Positions 36,950 through 48,112 of a stretch of DNA of 64,000 nt are shown in pieces. The stretch is from Cytospora piceicola (taxonomy: Eukaryota; Ascomycota; Sordariomycetes; Diaporthales; Cytosporaceae), in the NCBI GenBank assembly GCA_023375675.1, contig JALQBC010000038.1, positions 248,001 to 312,000 of the forward strand. Reading direction: 5' to 3'. Numbering within the stretch: position 1 is the stretch's first letter; every line of letters starts with the position of its first letter. Under the pieces are notes generated by a model, which searched no databases, was not told the DNA's origin, and worked only from the letters and a program-made list of their open reading frames with translations. Made by a program: the position numbers and the translations under genes.

Positions 36950-37065
36950 AATAACGACGATAAAGATAAAGATAAAGACGAAAATATAAACGAAAACGAG
37001 AACGAAGTTAAGAACGAAAACGAAAAAAAAGATAAAGATAAAGGTAAAGGTAAAGGTAAGGCCGG
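36950..37065 (+). repeat. Purine-rich GATAAA / GAAAAC low-complexity tract inside the element
   Basis: About 115 bp of GATAAAGATAAAGA-, GAAAACGAGAAC- and GGTAAAGGTAAA-type repeats on the plus strand, the strand opposite to the RT remnant. Read on the plus strand it would be Lys/Asp/Glu/Asn-rich. Its place near the 3' end of a minus-oriented copia element has no clear role. Confidence 0.7.
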
Positions 37066-38679
37066 CGTAAAGCTTATTATAAGTACTTCTTCTATAATTC
37101 CTTTTACTAAATTATCTATTAATACTTTTATTTTAAAGAAATAAAGAGGTTAAAAGCTAGCTATAGCCTTTAACTACTTTTTATACTCCGTATATAATAT
37201 AATCTACCGGGATCTGTATTATATCCTACCGGCGTTACGTTTACTAGTAAACGTATTAAGGGTTTATAAACTCTTATTATAACTAGGCTAAAGGTTATAT
37301 AAAAACGTATATATAGTATATATAAGTTAGCTATATATACCTTTTTATACCGGTTAGTATAAAGCCTAAAATCTATACTTTCGATTCCCTTTATAAAGGA
37401 ATTCGAAAAGGCGTTTAAACCGATAAAAGCGAAGTAGAAAAGGTATATCGTTATATATATACCTTTTTTACTAGTATTACAGCCGTTAAAGCTACGTAAA
37501 AGTAAAAGGCTTTTTTAAACCTTTACCTTTAATCGGTAATTTAGCTATAAAGGAAAGGCTACCGACTTTAAGTATAGTAGTTTGTTTAAAAATAATATAA
37601 TATAATTTAAACGCTTTTATACGTAGGCCGGTATATTCTACGACTTTCTTTTTCTCTTTAATTCTATAATATATACTTTTATATATCTGTGTTAGATTAA
37701 TAGGTCTTTTAGCTTATTAATTACGTTATTTTTTAGGTCTTTTACTTATTATTTTCGAATTTTATTTTTAATATTAACTAGCTTAAGTTAAATAATAAAC
37801 TTTTAGTAGTTAATAATAGAAAGTACCTTAGTTAGTTTATTAGTAACTATATTTAAAATATTAGCGTAATTAATATATAGATATCTTTACTAGACTTTTT
37901 ACTATAGCTAGTAATTATATATATCTATATAACGAAGTTTTATATTAAGCTAGGTAATTTCTTTATTTACTAGCTTAATCGTTTATATATTATCGTATTA
38001 TAGCTAGATAGTTTACTAATTAAACTAAACTTTTAGTTTTCGTATAAACCGATATTAGAAAAGGACTTCTTTTAATACTTAAATAAGAGAAAGTAACTTA
38101 GCCTTTATAGTAAAGGTAGTTATAGTATCTTACTTATTCGCCCTTTATCCGATATATTTATTAAATAGTTTTATTACGTATACTTACGAACTTCGACGGT
38201 TTAAGCTATTATCGGTAAAAGATAAATCGTTCTATACTTTAAAAAAGTCTGCTCTTTTTAATTTAAAAGCGAAGGCTAATATTTAGATAAAATATATTAA
38301 AACCCGATCGGCTATTTTATAATACTATAGCTTTAGATTAATATTAAACTGTATAAGCCTAAATACTATAAAAGCTATATTTAGCTTTATAATTACTACC
38401 GTGTATAGAATTAATCCGATTTTATATTAATATAAATAGGCTAATATAATAAACGCTTTATCCGGATATAGTAACAGTTTTGCTAAAGTTATTAATGTTT
38501 TATATAAAGCCCGCTATTATATCTATATAAAAGATAATATTTTATTTATATAGTCTGCTTAAAAAAGCTAGATCTTTCGTATAGCTTTATCCCGAAGTAT
38601 TATAATACTTAGAAACTATTAAAGGTTATCTCCGCCTATAATTTTATATTATAACTTTAGCTGTTTAACAGCTTCCTTT

Positions 38680-39010
38680 ACTACTTTCTTATCTTTATTT
38701 TAATATATAATAACGATATTATTTACGTAAAAGAAGATTAGTACGTTATTTTATATAAAATAATAAGGCTTATAAAAAACTAAGGTAAAACCGATCTTTT
38801 TAAGTATACGAGTAAGTTTTTTTTATTATAGTAATAAAGATTCTTTAAGTTTATAAAAGGCCTTTTTTAATAAAAGGACTTACCTTAGCTTTCGATATCC
38901 TTATAATATACGTATATAGATCTCTTTATTAAGTAATACGTTAACGAAGGTATTAACCGTATTATATTAAATAAGTTCGAAATCGAACTTAGCTATAATC
39001 GTTATTACTA
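38680..39010 (-). pseudogene. Reverse-transcriptase remnant of the copia element
   Basis: In reading order on the minus strand, AKFDFELI, a stop, YNTVNTFVNVLLNKEIYIR and then GYRKLR can be read (about 39005 to 38885), followed by FFYVNNIVIIY (about 38745 to 38705). These correspond to the conserved copia RT blocks. Amino-acid differences are those expected from C-to-T and G-to-A change (for example Asp to Asn, Gln to stop, Ala to Thr). The polymerase is dead. Confidence 0.75.
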
Positions 39011-42000
39011 TTTTAAATAACTTTTTAATAAAGGTAGCTATATAAGTTTTTTTTATATCGCCTTTTTATTATTAATCCCTTCGAATAACTAGCCGGGCTT
39101 TATATTTAGTAAAAAACCTGTACTTATTATATTTATAGATATACACTTATATATAGTTTAGTAAAGTCTTTTTAACTACTACGTCTGCTGCTTTTTCTTT
39201 TTATAACCGTATTTCCTTATAGCTTTAAAGATAGTCTTTCTCTGTTTACTTAAATAGGTCTCTATAAATATATCTGTAACGTTTATAAAACGTCTTTAAA
39301 GCTAAAGGCAGCTCTTATCTATATATTTTCTATCCTTTTTATAAACGGTATAATATTGTACCCGGATTTATACTCTTTATCCTTTGAGATAACCTCCTTA
39401 TCTTTCTCTATACTATACCCTTTATAATAGTCTTCCCGTTTCGTTATCTTAACTAGTTCTATAGTCTTCTTGTATTAAACGTTAAAATTTATAAGCGTAC
39501 CTTATTAGTTTAAAGTACTGTTTTATCTCTTAAACACTTTTCGTCTGTCTTTATTATAAAAGCCGTAAAAATAAAGCTATATAACGAAGGAAGAAATACC
39601 TTTAAAGTTAGCAGGTATACGTACGCCTTACTTAGAAAGTAATTAGTCTCTTTAGTATACTCCTTTACTGTTTTATTCCTGCTTTTATATACTTCCGCTT
39701 TTATATTAACTTTAACGTAAACGATACTACTTTTAAAATCTTTTACTTCTTCTTTTTTAAGTAAAACACTTATTAAGTTTTCCTATAGGATTGTCCGTTA
39801 GTATAGGTATTCTTATAATATATCGGTATCTACTTCTTAGATATTATCTTATAAGTAGTTTATTTAGCTATTAAACGTTATTTTTTTATTGAAAATAATA
39901 TTTTTTAAAGCGTATACCTTATTAGTTTAAAAGTTTTATATCTTATAAATATTAGTCGATTTATATCTTATAAAGTAGCTTATCTAAGCTTAAAGGTTTA
40001 TCTTCTTTAGTCGCTCTGTTTTACTTTATACTATAAGTATTATTATATATACTTTACAGCTAAATACCTATAGATAGTATACTTAAAGGCAGAAATTAGT
40101 AAAAAACTTAACTATAAGTTTATTTTATTTTTTTAATAAGATTTTTTATCGTTTTTAGATATACTTCGAAAACCGGTTATATAAATATATAGCTGCCTTA
40201 ATTACTTTTCTTTAAAAGAAATTCGGAAATTTTATATAAACTATTATATACCTTGCTTTTGTAGTAACTATACTTTTCGAACGTTTGATAATATCGTTCT
40301 ATACTTATATTTAAAGTACCGAAGGCTTGATTTTAATATTATTATCGTTTTTTAGCTAGTTTTTTAACTATTATAGTTTAACAATTTCCTTATTATATTC
40401 GAAGATTTTAAATATTACTCCTTTATTCTTTATAGTTCCTATAAAAGATTTTAGTAAGCGCTTTAGCGTAGTTTAGTCTTAGTTTTAAAGGTAATAGTTA
40501 TATATTACCTCTGTTTTACAGTAAGTAAAGAAAGCTACCGCTTTATATCTTTTAAGGTTTTTTATAATATCGATAAAATCTAAAGCGAAGCGCTAGATTT
40601 TCTATAGTTCTTTTCGAAAAACCTAAAATACTTATTTTTTTATCTTCTTTATAGTATATTCGTTATATTTATGTATATAAAGCTTTTACCTTATTTAAAC
40701 ACCTCGATATAAGCTAGTAACTTTATTAAGTCTTTTTAGCTTTAGATGTTTTAGCTGTAAATACTAGAATTTATTTAAAACCTGTCGTTTTATTTTCTGT
40801 AACGTTATATTAAATAAAGCTGCTCTTTCCTTAAACGTAACCTTAGTTATAATATTTAAAAGCCTTTTTAATATATTTTATTTATATTTTATAAAGAAAG
40901 TATATAAAAGGGAGTTATCGTAGTTTTATCTAATAGTATTTTAGTCCCTTTTATTATTTTAATAGTATCTTTTTTCTTAAAACTAGTTAAGTAGTATTAA
41001 GTTATATACGAATTCCTTATAAAAGGCTGCGTTTTTAACTTTAAACACTTTTAAGCTGTTATCCTTTTATATTTTAATATCGACGTTTTTTTACGAAAGG
41101 ATAAGTACTTCTTTATTTCTAACGATTACGTATTTAAAAAGGTCTGCTATTTTAACGTTTATAAACCGATAAATATTATTAAAAATAGGTATAGTTATAT
41201 TTAAGTTTAGTAAGGTTAATTATATAAATAAGTAGATAGATTCGATCTTTGTATTTTAAAACGTTATCTATACCTTAACTAAAAAAGCAGCTAACGTATA
41301 TCCTTATACTAGTTATTGTTTACCTGCCTTTTAAATTTTAAGCTTTTTAATTCGATAAGCTAGGTTTTTATTTTATTAGATTTTCTGTTTCGTTACTAAA
41401 ACGTCGAGATAATATAGTTTAAACTATAGAACGGCTTTTTTAAAGAATATTACTTAGTAGTTTTATAAACGGTACGGTTTCTTATATACTTTATATAACG
41501 CTTTACTATATTTAAGTAAAGATTCTTTTTTACTTTTCTTTTATTTTAAGCCGTTCCGGGCTTATTTTCTTCTTAGTTTACCTTTACTTTATTTTACCGA
41601 TTCTTTTATTAAAGTTTCCTTTTAACTATATTAAATACTATATACTATATATACGCTACGCTTTATTCGGTTATATAAGGCGACTGCCTTTACTATTAAA
41701 TATAGTTTTTAATAGAAGTTTACTACTATATAGATATAATTAAAACTACTGTTATTTATTCTTAACTAATTAGTAATTTTATAGCTAGTTACTTAGCCTT
41801 TAAGATAATTTATATAGCTAAATACTATAAATAAATAGTCTGTTTAGCTATAAGCTTTAAAGACTTAAGAGATTTAGTATTTATTACTTATAGCTATTAC
41901 CTTTTCTTACTCTTTAATTTAGGTTATAAGTCGTTTTTACGTTATTTTATAGTTTAAAGCTATTAATATTATATTATAATTATCCGAGGTATCGGCTTTT

Positions 42001-42531
42001 CTGTTTTATATCTTTAGCTACGTTATTATTAGTAGATTAGCGTACTAATTATTTAAATTCCCGGTATAGTAGTATATTAAAGTATAGGTTTCTATAACCG
42101 AATTTAACACTTAGCTTTATATTATTACCTTTCGAGTTTTATATATATTTTACCTTTTCGTATTAAACTTATAGTCCTTTTATACTTATAAATAGTTTAT
42201 ACGGCTAGCTATAAATAGTTTCGAAACTTTAATAACCGGGCTTAAAGCTTTACGTTATACCGTTATTTAATATATTAAGGTAGTTCGTTTAAACTCTTTT
42301 AATAGTAATGCTTATAGGGAAGATAGTTAAGCTTTCTTTCGTATTATAGCTAGTTAAATATCTACCTGTTTTACCTTAATTTTAAACTAATTCTCGAAAG
42401 TATCTTAGTCTTTAAAGGTCTTATAGATAACCGTAGTACTAGCTAAGGTATTATAGGTTATTATTTCTTTTTCGAGTAAGTGTATATACGATATAACGCG
42501 ATTAACTCTTATAGTATATAAGACTTTTAAT

Positions 42532-42697
42532 TATTATACGTAATATATACTCGATTAATATATTAATGTATTATCTCGTACCCTGTTTGCTCGAGTATGC
42601 TAATTTCTATATTAAATATATCCCGAAGTTAATTGTATAACTTGCTTATTCATACGGACCGAGGTATTTCCGCAGGCACCCCTGCTGCCGTCTGACA
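42532..42697 (-). repeat. Right LTR (5' LTR of the element), 166 bp
   Basis: Partner of 36339-36504. Its outer end keeps TGACA, while its inner end is TATTA where the other copy has TGTCA. The host reading frame of the interrupted gene runs into this LTR and ends at a TAA at 42614-42612. Confidence 0.93.
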
Positions 42698-44557
42698 TAT
42701 CCGGTCTTGAAACCTCGTCACCAGTACTAGAGGAGGAAATTGATGGTCGAAGGTTCCTCGCTGTTTCTTTCCTCACATCTTCACGAATTTGCTCGAGATT
42801 TTCGTCAGAGCCACTGAAGACGAATCTCTTCCACATGTCGTTTTCATCCTCGGGTGTGCATTGCCTGGTCACTTGTACAGTATGTGGTATGATTTGTACA
42901 CTCAAAGGAGCCTCTGGCTCCTGGTATTCCAACGGCTTTTGGCTTTTCGTGGCTGCTCCAGCGGTTGTCTCCTCGGTTTCAACCTTACGCAGGCGCTTCA
43001 AGAGTGTATCATAGTGGGATACGTTCGACGGCGATGAAGAAGGACTCGGAGAGCTCGGGACTACGAGCAACGATACCTCGTCCGAGCTCTCGTGAAATGG
43101 GCTGCTTCTTTGTGTCTCCCTTCCGTCAGCCTGAGAGTTTTCAGAAGTGTACGCCATGGTTGTGTCTGGAAGTTCAGGGTTGGGGTCCTCTGTTGCGGGA
43201 ATGACCTGTCCATCATCTGGTGCATTTTCACTGCCCACAATGCCTGGGTCATCTGGTCGCAGTAAAGTCATGAGTGATTGGAATGGTGGTGCTTCTTCCA
43301 TGTCTCCGTCTACACTGTTGCTTCCCATTACTGGGATATGCGTGGTTGCTTCCTCTTGGTCTGTATCACGAGGTACATCTGTCTGACCCATCTGGCTGAC
43401 ACCTGGCGAGACCATTCCATCAAAGGGAATTTCTTCCTTGCCAGAGGTAGGGAAGTCGTTTGACGACTGAAACTCGAGAGGACCGGTAACGAAGTCTCTC
43501 CATGCCTCGTTCTCCTCGGCTTCGGCGGAAGGAATGAAGGGGCGTTGGGTTCCGACCTGAGCTACAGTACTGTCTGCATTGTCCTCATCATCTGAGTACG
43601 GAGGAAGGAGCTGCAGCAATGCCGGTCGGGTAGGAACAGGATGGAACAACAACGGAGAAGTCGGCATATTGTTGATCTGGTCCGTTTCATTGCTTGACCA
43701 ATGGGTGCGTGCGTCAGAACCAGAAATGGAGACATCGTCTCGCTTCCCACACTCCCCTCGATGATTATGGTGCCGAAAGTCATGTCTCCCTGCTAGAATT
43801 CATGTTAAACCATGCATTAAACAGATGATAACCATGGTGTTCCTTCTGACAGACAGCAGGATTGGTGCTCCTGTCTTCTGGTCGCTGGTTTTGCACACGT
43901 ACCTTGAGAAATCGAACCATCTCCCTTGTGACTCCGGCTGATATTGGAGCTGCCACCCAACGTTCTTTCGCGACTGCCAACTCGAACTCTCAACTTTCTA
44001 AGCGAGATCGGGGTCGAAGCATTTGCGCCACCTTGTGCTGCCTTGCTTCGCCTGTCTTGCTTGACACCAAGGAGTTGTCGTAGTTTGTGGCGAGAAGACT
44101 CATGCCGACCAAGACGTGCACCCCATGCGTAATTAGGTGAAGCCCGTGGTCCGGAGAACTTCATCTCAATGGGCTTCTGGGCACCAGTGCCTACCCAGTC
44201 GCCCTTGAAAAGTAGCTTATGCCTCTTCTGGCGCAACCCCTGAACATCAGTCTGTTGTCGTCGAAAATGGGCTGTGTCTGACGGATTCGCATTGACTTCA
44301 GAGAAGTAACGGCTGGATTCCAGCGCATCACCGTGTTTCTTGGGAGATAATTGTGCTGGCTTCGACGAAGCATGGCGAACAAGAGAATTTGTTAGACCTG
44401 GGCGTGCGAGAAAAGAAATGGAAGGCGGACTGTTTATCACGTTGGCGTTCAGCAGGCCCGAACGAGCTTTTGCGAAGTGCTCTTTCTGACGTAGGACCGT
44501 CTCTTTGCCCTTCCTGCCGCGAGAATGGCGATTCAGAGTGCCTTCTGTCCAATTCAT
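42612..44557 (-). CDS. Host gene of unknown function, truncated by the copia insertion (5' part)
   Basis: Two exons: 44557..43903 and 43792 onward. The intron has donor GTACGT and acceptor TAG, with a possible alternative CAG three bases on (NAGNAG). Exon 2 reads through the target site at 42698 and ends 28 codons inside the LTR, giving a predicted 611-aa protein instead of about 768. The N-terminus (MNWTEGTLNRHSRGR, then RQKEHFAKARSG) resembles, from memory, the start of many uncharacterised Pezizomycotina proteins. The rest is Ser/Pro/Glu-rich and basic in exon 1 (RKLRVRVGSRER), probably disordered and perhaps nuclear. There is no recognised enzyme domain, signal peptide or membrane segment. 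Whether the truncated product is made is unknown. The gene is divergent from the nitrilase gene. Confidence 0.75.
42698..42702. repeat. Target-site duplication, right copy (TATCC)
   Basis: Identical to 36334-36338, immediately outside the right LTR. Confidence 0.9.
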
Positions 44558-45246
44558 GATGGAAGACAAACGAGTCGAATCTGAACAGTCAAGACAGTAG
44601 GAGGGAGACTGATAGTGTGTGAAACCTTGATGGAGACAACGCTGAAGCGCGATAGAGAGTCACAGGAAGTACAATGGAAAACGGACCCAAGATACGATCA
44701 AACCGCTGCGATCTTGAAGAAATACAGTTATGTTGTTTTCTTTGGTAGATCGACTACGGACTGTTGATTCGGAATCAATCGATAATTGCGAGTTGACACT
44801 CTTTGGAATGTTGTTGGATTGGCTATACCGACTTTGCAATAGGTATTGCTGTTGAAAAGACTTTTTTGTGTGCCATCATCTCTGCTAGTTTCCGATATAG
44901 TTGAGGAAGGAGCTACAGTCTTTGAGGTTGAAGAAGGCGCGCCATTGCCATTGCCATTCAAGGCTCAAGACTCAAGGGCTCAGTGGTCAAGACTCCAGGT
45001 GCACGGGCCACAATTGACTTTCGTCCTGGGAGTGGCACGTGCGTTTGTTTTCATTCAAGAGGACAGTGCGCGTCACAGTACTCTATCAGCCTCGCACATT
45101 ACCACCCGCCCCTCCATCCCGATACCGATGCGGGGGAAGCTCTTATCTCTTGCAGCTCCAATGTCTCAACCAGCGCCGTCCAGCACGCAACACAGGACAG
45201 ACAGGGACCCAGGCACTCACACACCTTCCTCCCACCACCACCGAGA
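44558..45246. promoter_or_regulatory. Divergent promoter region, interrupted host gene / nitrilase
   Basis: 689 bp between two divergent starts; both promoters are expected here. The nitrilase frame is open back to about 44983 without an ATG, so 44983-45246 is read as 5' UTR. Confidence 0.5.
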
Positions 45247-46299
45247 ATGCGAACAGCCTGGAGGACGTTTCGCACCCTGATAACAACCGCAGCCCGCCCG
45301 ACATTCCCGCAAGCCCATCTGAAACCCATCAACTGGTGGTTCCGCACAATGGCCTCCTCGACTCCCAGCCCCGTCCTGAAGAAGCCCGTCAAGCTCGCCT
45401 GCATCCAGCTGGCCAGCGGCGCCGACAAGGCGGCCAACCTCGCGCACGCCCGCGACAAGGTGCGCGAGGCCGCCGCCACGGGCGCCAAGATCATCGTGCT
45501 GCCCGAGTGCTTCAACTCGCCGTACGGGTGCGACTACTTCCCCTCGTACGCCGAGCAGCTGCTCCCGTCGCCGCCCACCGAGGCCCAGAGCCCCAGCTAC
45601 CACGCGCTGTCGTCCATGGCCAAGGAGGCCGGGGCGTACCTGGTCGCGGGGTCGATCCCGGAGCTGGTGTCGCGGGGCGAGGGCGAGGGCGACGAGGAGA
45701 AGCAATACTACAACACATCCCTGGTGTTCGGGCCTGCGGGCGACCTCATGGCCACGCACAGGAAGGTGCACCTGTTCGACATTGACATACCGGGCAAGAT
45801 CACGTTTCGGGAGTCCGACGTCCTGACCCCTGGCAACAAGGTCACCATCGTCGACCTGCCCGAGTACGGCAAGATCGCCGTGGCGATCTGCTACGACATC
45901 CGCTTCCCCGAGCTCGGCCTGATAGCCGCTCGCAAGGGGTGCTTCGCGCTCATATACCCTGGGGCGTTCAACCTGACGACGGGCCCGCTGCACTGGCGCC
46001 TGCAGGGGCAGGCGAGAGCTATGGATAACCAGGTGTACGTAGCTATGTGCTCGCCGGCGAGGGACCTAAGTGCCTCGTACCATGCATGGGGCCACAGCCT
46101 GGTGGTGGACCCGATGGCGCAAGTGGTCGTTGAGGCGGAGGAGAAGGAGACGATTGTGACGGCCGAGTTGACTGGTGATAAAATCGAGGAAACGAGGAAG
46201 GGAATACCACTGAGGGACCAGAGGAGATTTGACGTGTACCCGGACATAAGTCACGGAAAGATACAATTCACCGACCCGGGTCAGAAAGAAATCAAGTGA
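45247..46299 (+). CDS. NIT2: Omega-amidase / Nit2-type carbon-nitrogen hydrolase
   Basis: Single exon. The catalytic triad of the nitrilase superfamily is visible: Glu in IIVLPECFNSPYG, Lys in HRKVHLFDIDIPGK and Cys in VAICYDIRFPELG. The later block LHWRLQGQARAMDNQVYVA and the C-terminal IPLRDQRRFDVYP fit the Nit2/yeast Nit3 branch, which hydrolyses alpha-ketoglutaramate and related omega-amides. Two in-frame ATGs matter. From 45247 the protein is 350 aa with an Arg-rich leader without acidic residues (MRTAWRTFRTLITTAARP), typical of mitochondrial targeting. From 45349 (MASSTPSPVLKKPVKLACIQ) it is 316 aa and matches the usual family start. Both ATGs have A at -3, so dual targeting is plausible. 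The gene is convergent with spermidine synthase, 224 bp away. Confidence 0.9.
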   Translation: MRTAWRTFRTLITTAARPTFPQAHLKPINWWFRTMASSTPSPVLKKPVKLACIQLASGADKAANLAHARDKVREAAATGAKIIVLPECFNSPYGCDYFPSYAEQLLPSPPTEAQSPSYHALSSMAKEAGAYLVAGSIPELVSRGEGEGDEEKQYYNTSLVFGPAGDLMATHRKVHLFDIDIPGKITFRESDVLTPGNKVTIVDLPEYGKIAVAICYDIRFPELGLIAARKGCFALIYPGAFNLTTGPLHWRLQGQARAMDNQVYVAMCSPARDLSASYHAWGHSLVVDPMAQVVVEAEEKETIVTAELTGDKIEETRKGIPLRDQRRFDVYPDISHGKIQFTDPGQKEIK

Positions 46300-46523
46300 A
46301 GCTCAGGGCTGTAGCAGCCTTGGGGGGGGTATATCGTCTTTATTGACCAACCCTTCGATGGTCGCTAATTCCGTCGGTCATAATTCCTGTCTAGCAGCTC
46401 CACCATTTTTGCAACCCATTCCCGATGTGGAGGCTGAGGATTTGGGCCTCCTCCTCAGCACTCATAACCAAGCGCTCGGCGCCACTCCGCTGCTTCCCTC
46501 TCGGCGTGCATCCACCCTACCGC

Positions 46524-48112
46524 TTACTCCAGCGCCTTGGCGGCGAATGTAGGCAGAATGTAAGAGGCCTTGTGGATATCGGCGTTGTAGTACCTGCAGA
46601 GCTTCTCCTCTTCCTCCTTGGTCCAGGTCCGCAGGGGAACCCTGACGTTGCGGCTGGCATCCTTGCAGCAGACCATGAAGCCGATCTGGCCCGAGGGGTA
46701 GGTCGGGATGGTGGTGTAAGCGTACTCGGCAACGGGGAAGATCTCCTTGCAGTCCTTCTTGAGCTGGGTGATGAGAGGCAAGTGCAGCCATTGGTTCTCA
46801 GCTGTTTCACACCAGTTAGCCACAAAGCTCAGGTTCTTGGTCTCACAGGGATTGGAAGCTCAAGGGGGGTGGCGCTGGAGAAAGGGGTTATAGAAGAAGG
46901 ATAAACAGTTGGAGAGAATATCAGTTTCTCCAGGGGCGGCTGTAGAGCGCATTCGGGGCTCCAAGCAAAACGCTCGAAAAGGGGCCAGACACGCTGTTTG
47001 TCTGCGTGAGCATCTTCCTAGGCTAGAAGGGACGAAAGGAAACGCACAACCTTGGGTAGTAATGACACCGCCTTCCCGCAGGGCGTCGTGAAGCAGCTGG
47101 AAGTAAGGCTTCTGGAACAAGCTCTCGGCAGGGCCCTCCGGGTCGGAGGAGTCAGTGATGATGACATCGAAGGTGTTCTTGTAGTCGTCCAGGAACTTGA
47201 AGCCGTCACCGACGTGGACCTTGACCTTGGGGTGCTTGTAGCCCTCAGCCATGCCGGGGAGGTACTGCTTGGAGAGACGGATGACGGCCTCGTCAATGTC
47301 GCACAGAGTAGCCTCCTCGATACCCTCGTGCTTGACAACCTCACGCAGGACACCACCGTCACCGCCACCAATGACCAAGACCTTCTTGGGGTCGGGGTGG
47401 GACATCATGGCCAGGTGGGTGATCATCTCCTGGTAGGAGAACTCGTCACGCTCAGTGCACTGAATAACATTGTCCAGAACGAGAACGGTGCCGTGGTTGG
47501 TAGACTCGAAGATCAGGACATCCTGGTACTGGCTCTTCTCGTGGTGGAGGACCTTCTTGACCTTCAAAGTCATAGCCTGGCCTGATTATTCATGCGGTCA
47601 GACGTTGTCGTCCACATTGTTTCAAACAGGATACTGTTTTGACTCACCAGGCCACATCTCTGAGATCTCGCGGAACCATCCATCTAAGACATTTTGTTAG
47701 CTTCGTGTCAAACGAGAATTGTTTATATATTAAAATTGCACAATAATGCATAATGAGAGTAGTAATAGGGTCAGGCACACTGATATAACATCGCTGGATG
47801 TAGTCAAGGATCACAAGCCAATGCTCGCGAAATCTCTTCATACATGCCCAGGAAGATAGATATATGAACCCCGGTTAGAGTTTCACTCAACATGGCAGGA
47901 ACGATATTCGCGATACTGATAGAGTGAAAGCGAATGAGTCCTGGATGTAGTCAAGGAAGATGCCATGGCCAACGACGAGCCACTGTTATTGAAGCACATC
48001 TCTACAAGTCGGCACTGGGCTCGGACTCGTGGGGGGGTTCGTCACGTGGAGGGGTAAAATGGGCTGAAGTGAAGTATTTACCTTGAATGGTGGGGTGGGT
48101 AATCTCGCTCAT
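46524..48112 (-). CDS. SPE3: Spermidine synthase
   Basis: Four exons, 48112..48082, 47683..47648, 47581..47051 and 46801..46524, giving 291 aa (usual size). The enzyme transfers an aminopropyl group from decarboxylated SAM to putrescine. The tiny first two exons (31 and 36 nt) splice to [11 protein letters not shown] then [19 protein letters not shown], the conserved start. The decarboxy-SAM site is [18 protein letters not shown], followed by [11 protein letters not shown] and the catalytic Asp block [18 protein letters not shown]. After intron 3 comes [11 protein letters not shown] and [15 protein letters not shown]. Intron 1 is long (398 bp) and contains two copies of a 17-bp sequence; intron 3 is 249 bp with donor GTTGTG, weaker than the others. 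Confidence 0.95.
47794..47957. repeat. 17-bp direct repeat within SPE3 intron 1
   Basis: CTGGATGTAGTCAAGGA occurs at 47794-47810 and again at 47941-47957, inside the long first intron. It may be a small local duplication. Confidence 0.75.

Larger units (their letters stand above)
36339..42697 (-). mobile_element. RIP-mutated Ty1/copia LTR retrotransposon, 6359 bp
   Basis: The element is bounded by two 166-bp LTRs (36339-36504 and 42532-42697) and a TATCC target duplication. The LTR termini are TGTCA (left start) and TGACA (right end). The interior is extremely AT-rich, with TpA everywhere and almost no CpA or TpG, while CpG remains. That is the pattern left by RIP (C to T at CpA). No intact gene survives. 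On the minus strand a reverse-transcriptase ghost can still be read: FFYVNNIVIIY near 38690-38750, corresponding to copia YVDD with both Asp now Asn. Upstream of it lies a segment (about 38880-39010) resembling the copia pattern FDLELLQYDAVNAFVN. So the element points left. A purine-rich AAAGGGTG abuts the left LTR on that strand, as a polypurine tract should. Confidence 0.93.

Noticed and set aside
36505..42531. Possible CRISPR-like or satellite array in the AT-rich block
   Set aside because: Repetition is only the compositional effect of RIP (TA-rich words); there are no regularly spaced repeats. LTRs, target duplication and RT remnant explain the block.
36339..42697. AT-rich block as mitochondrial insertion or centromere core
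   Set aside because: It has precise LTR boundaries, a target-site duplication and normal gene-rich flanks, so a single retrotransposon suffices.
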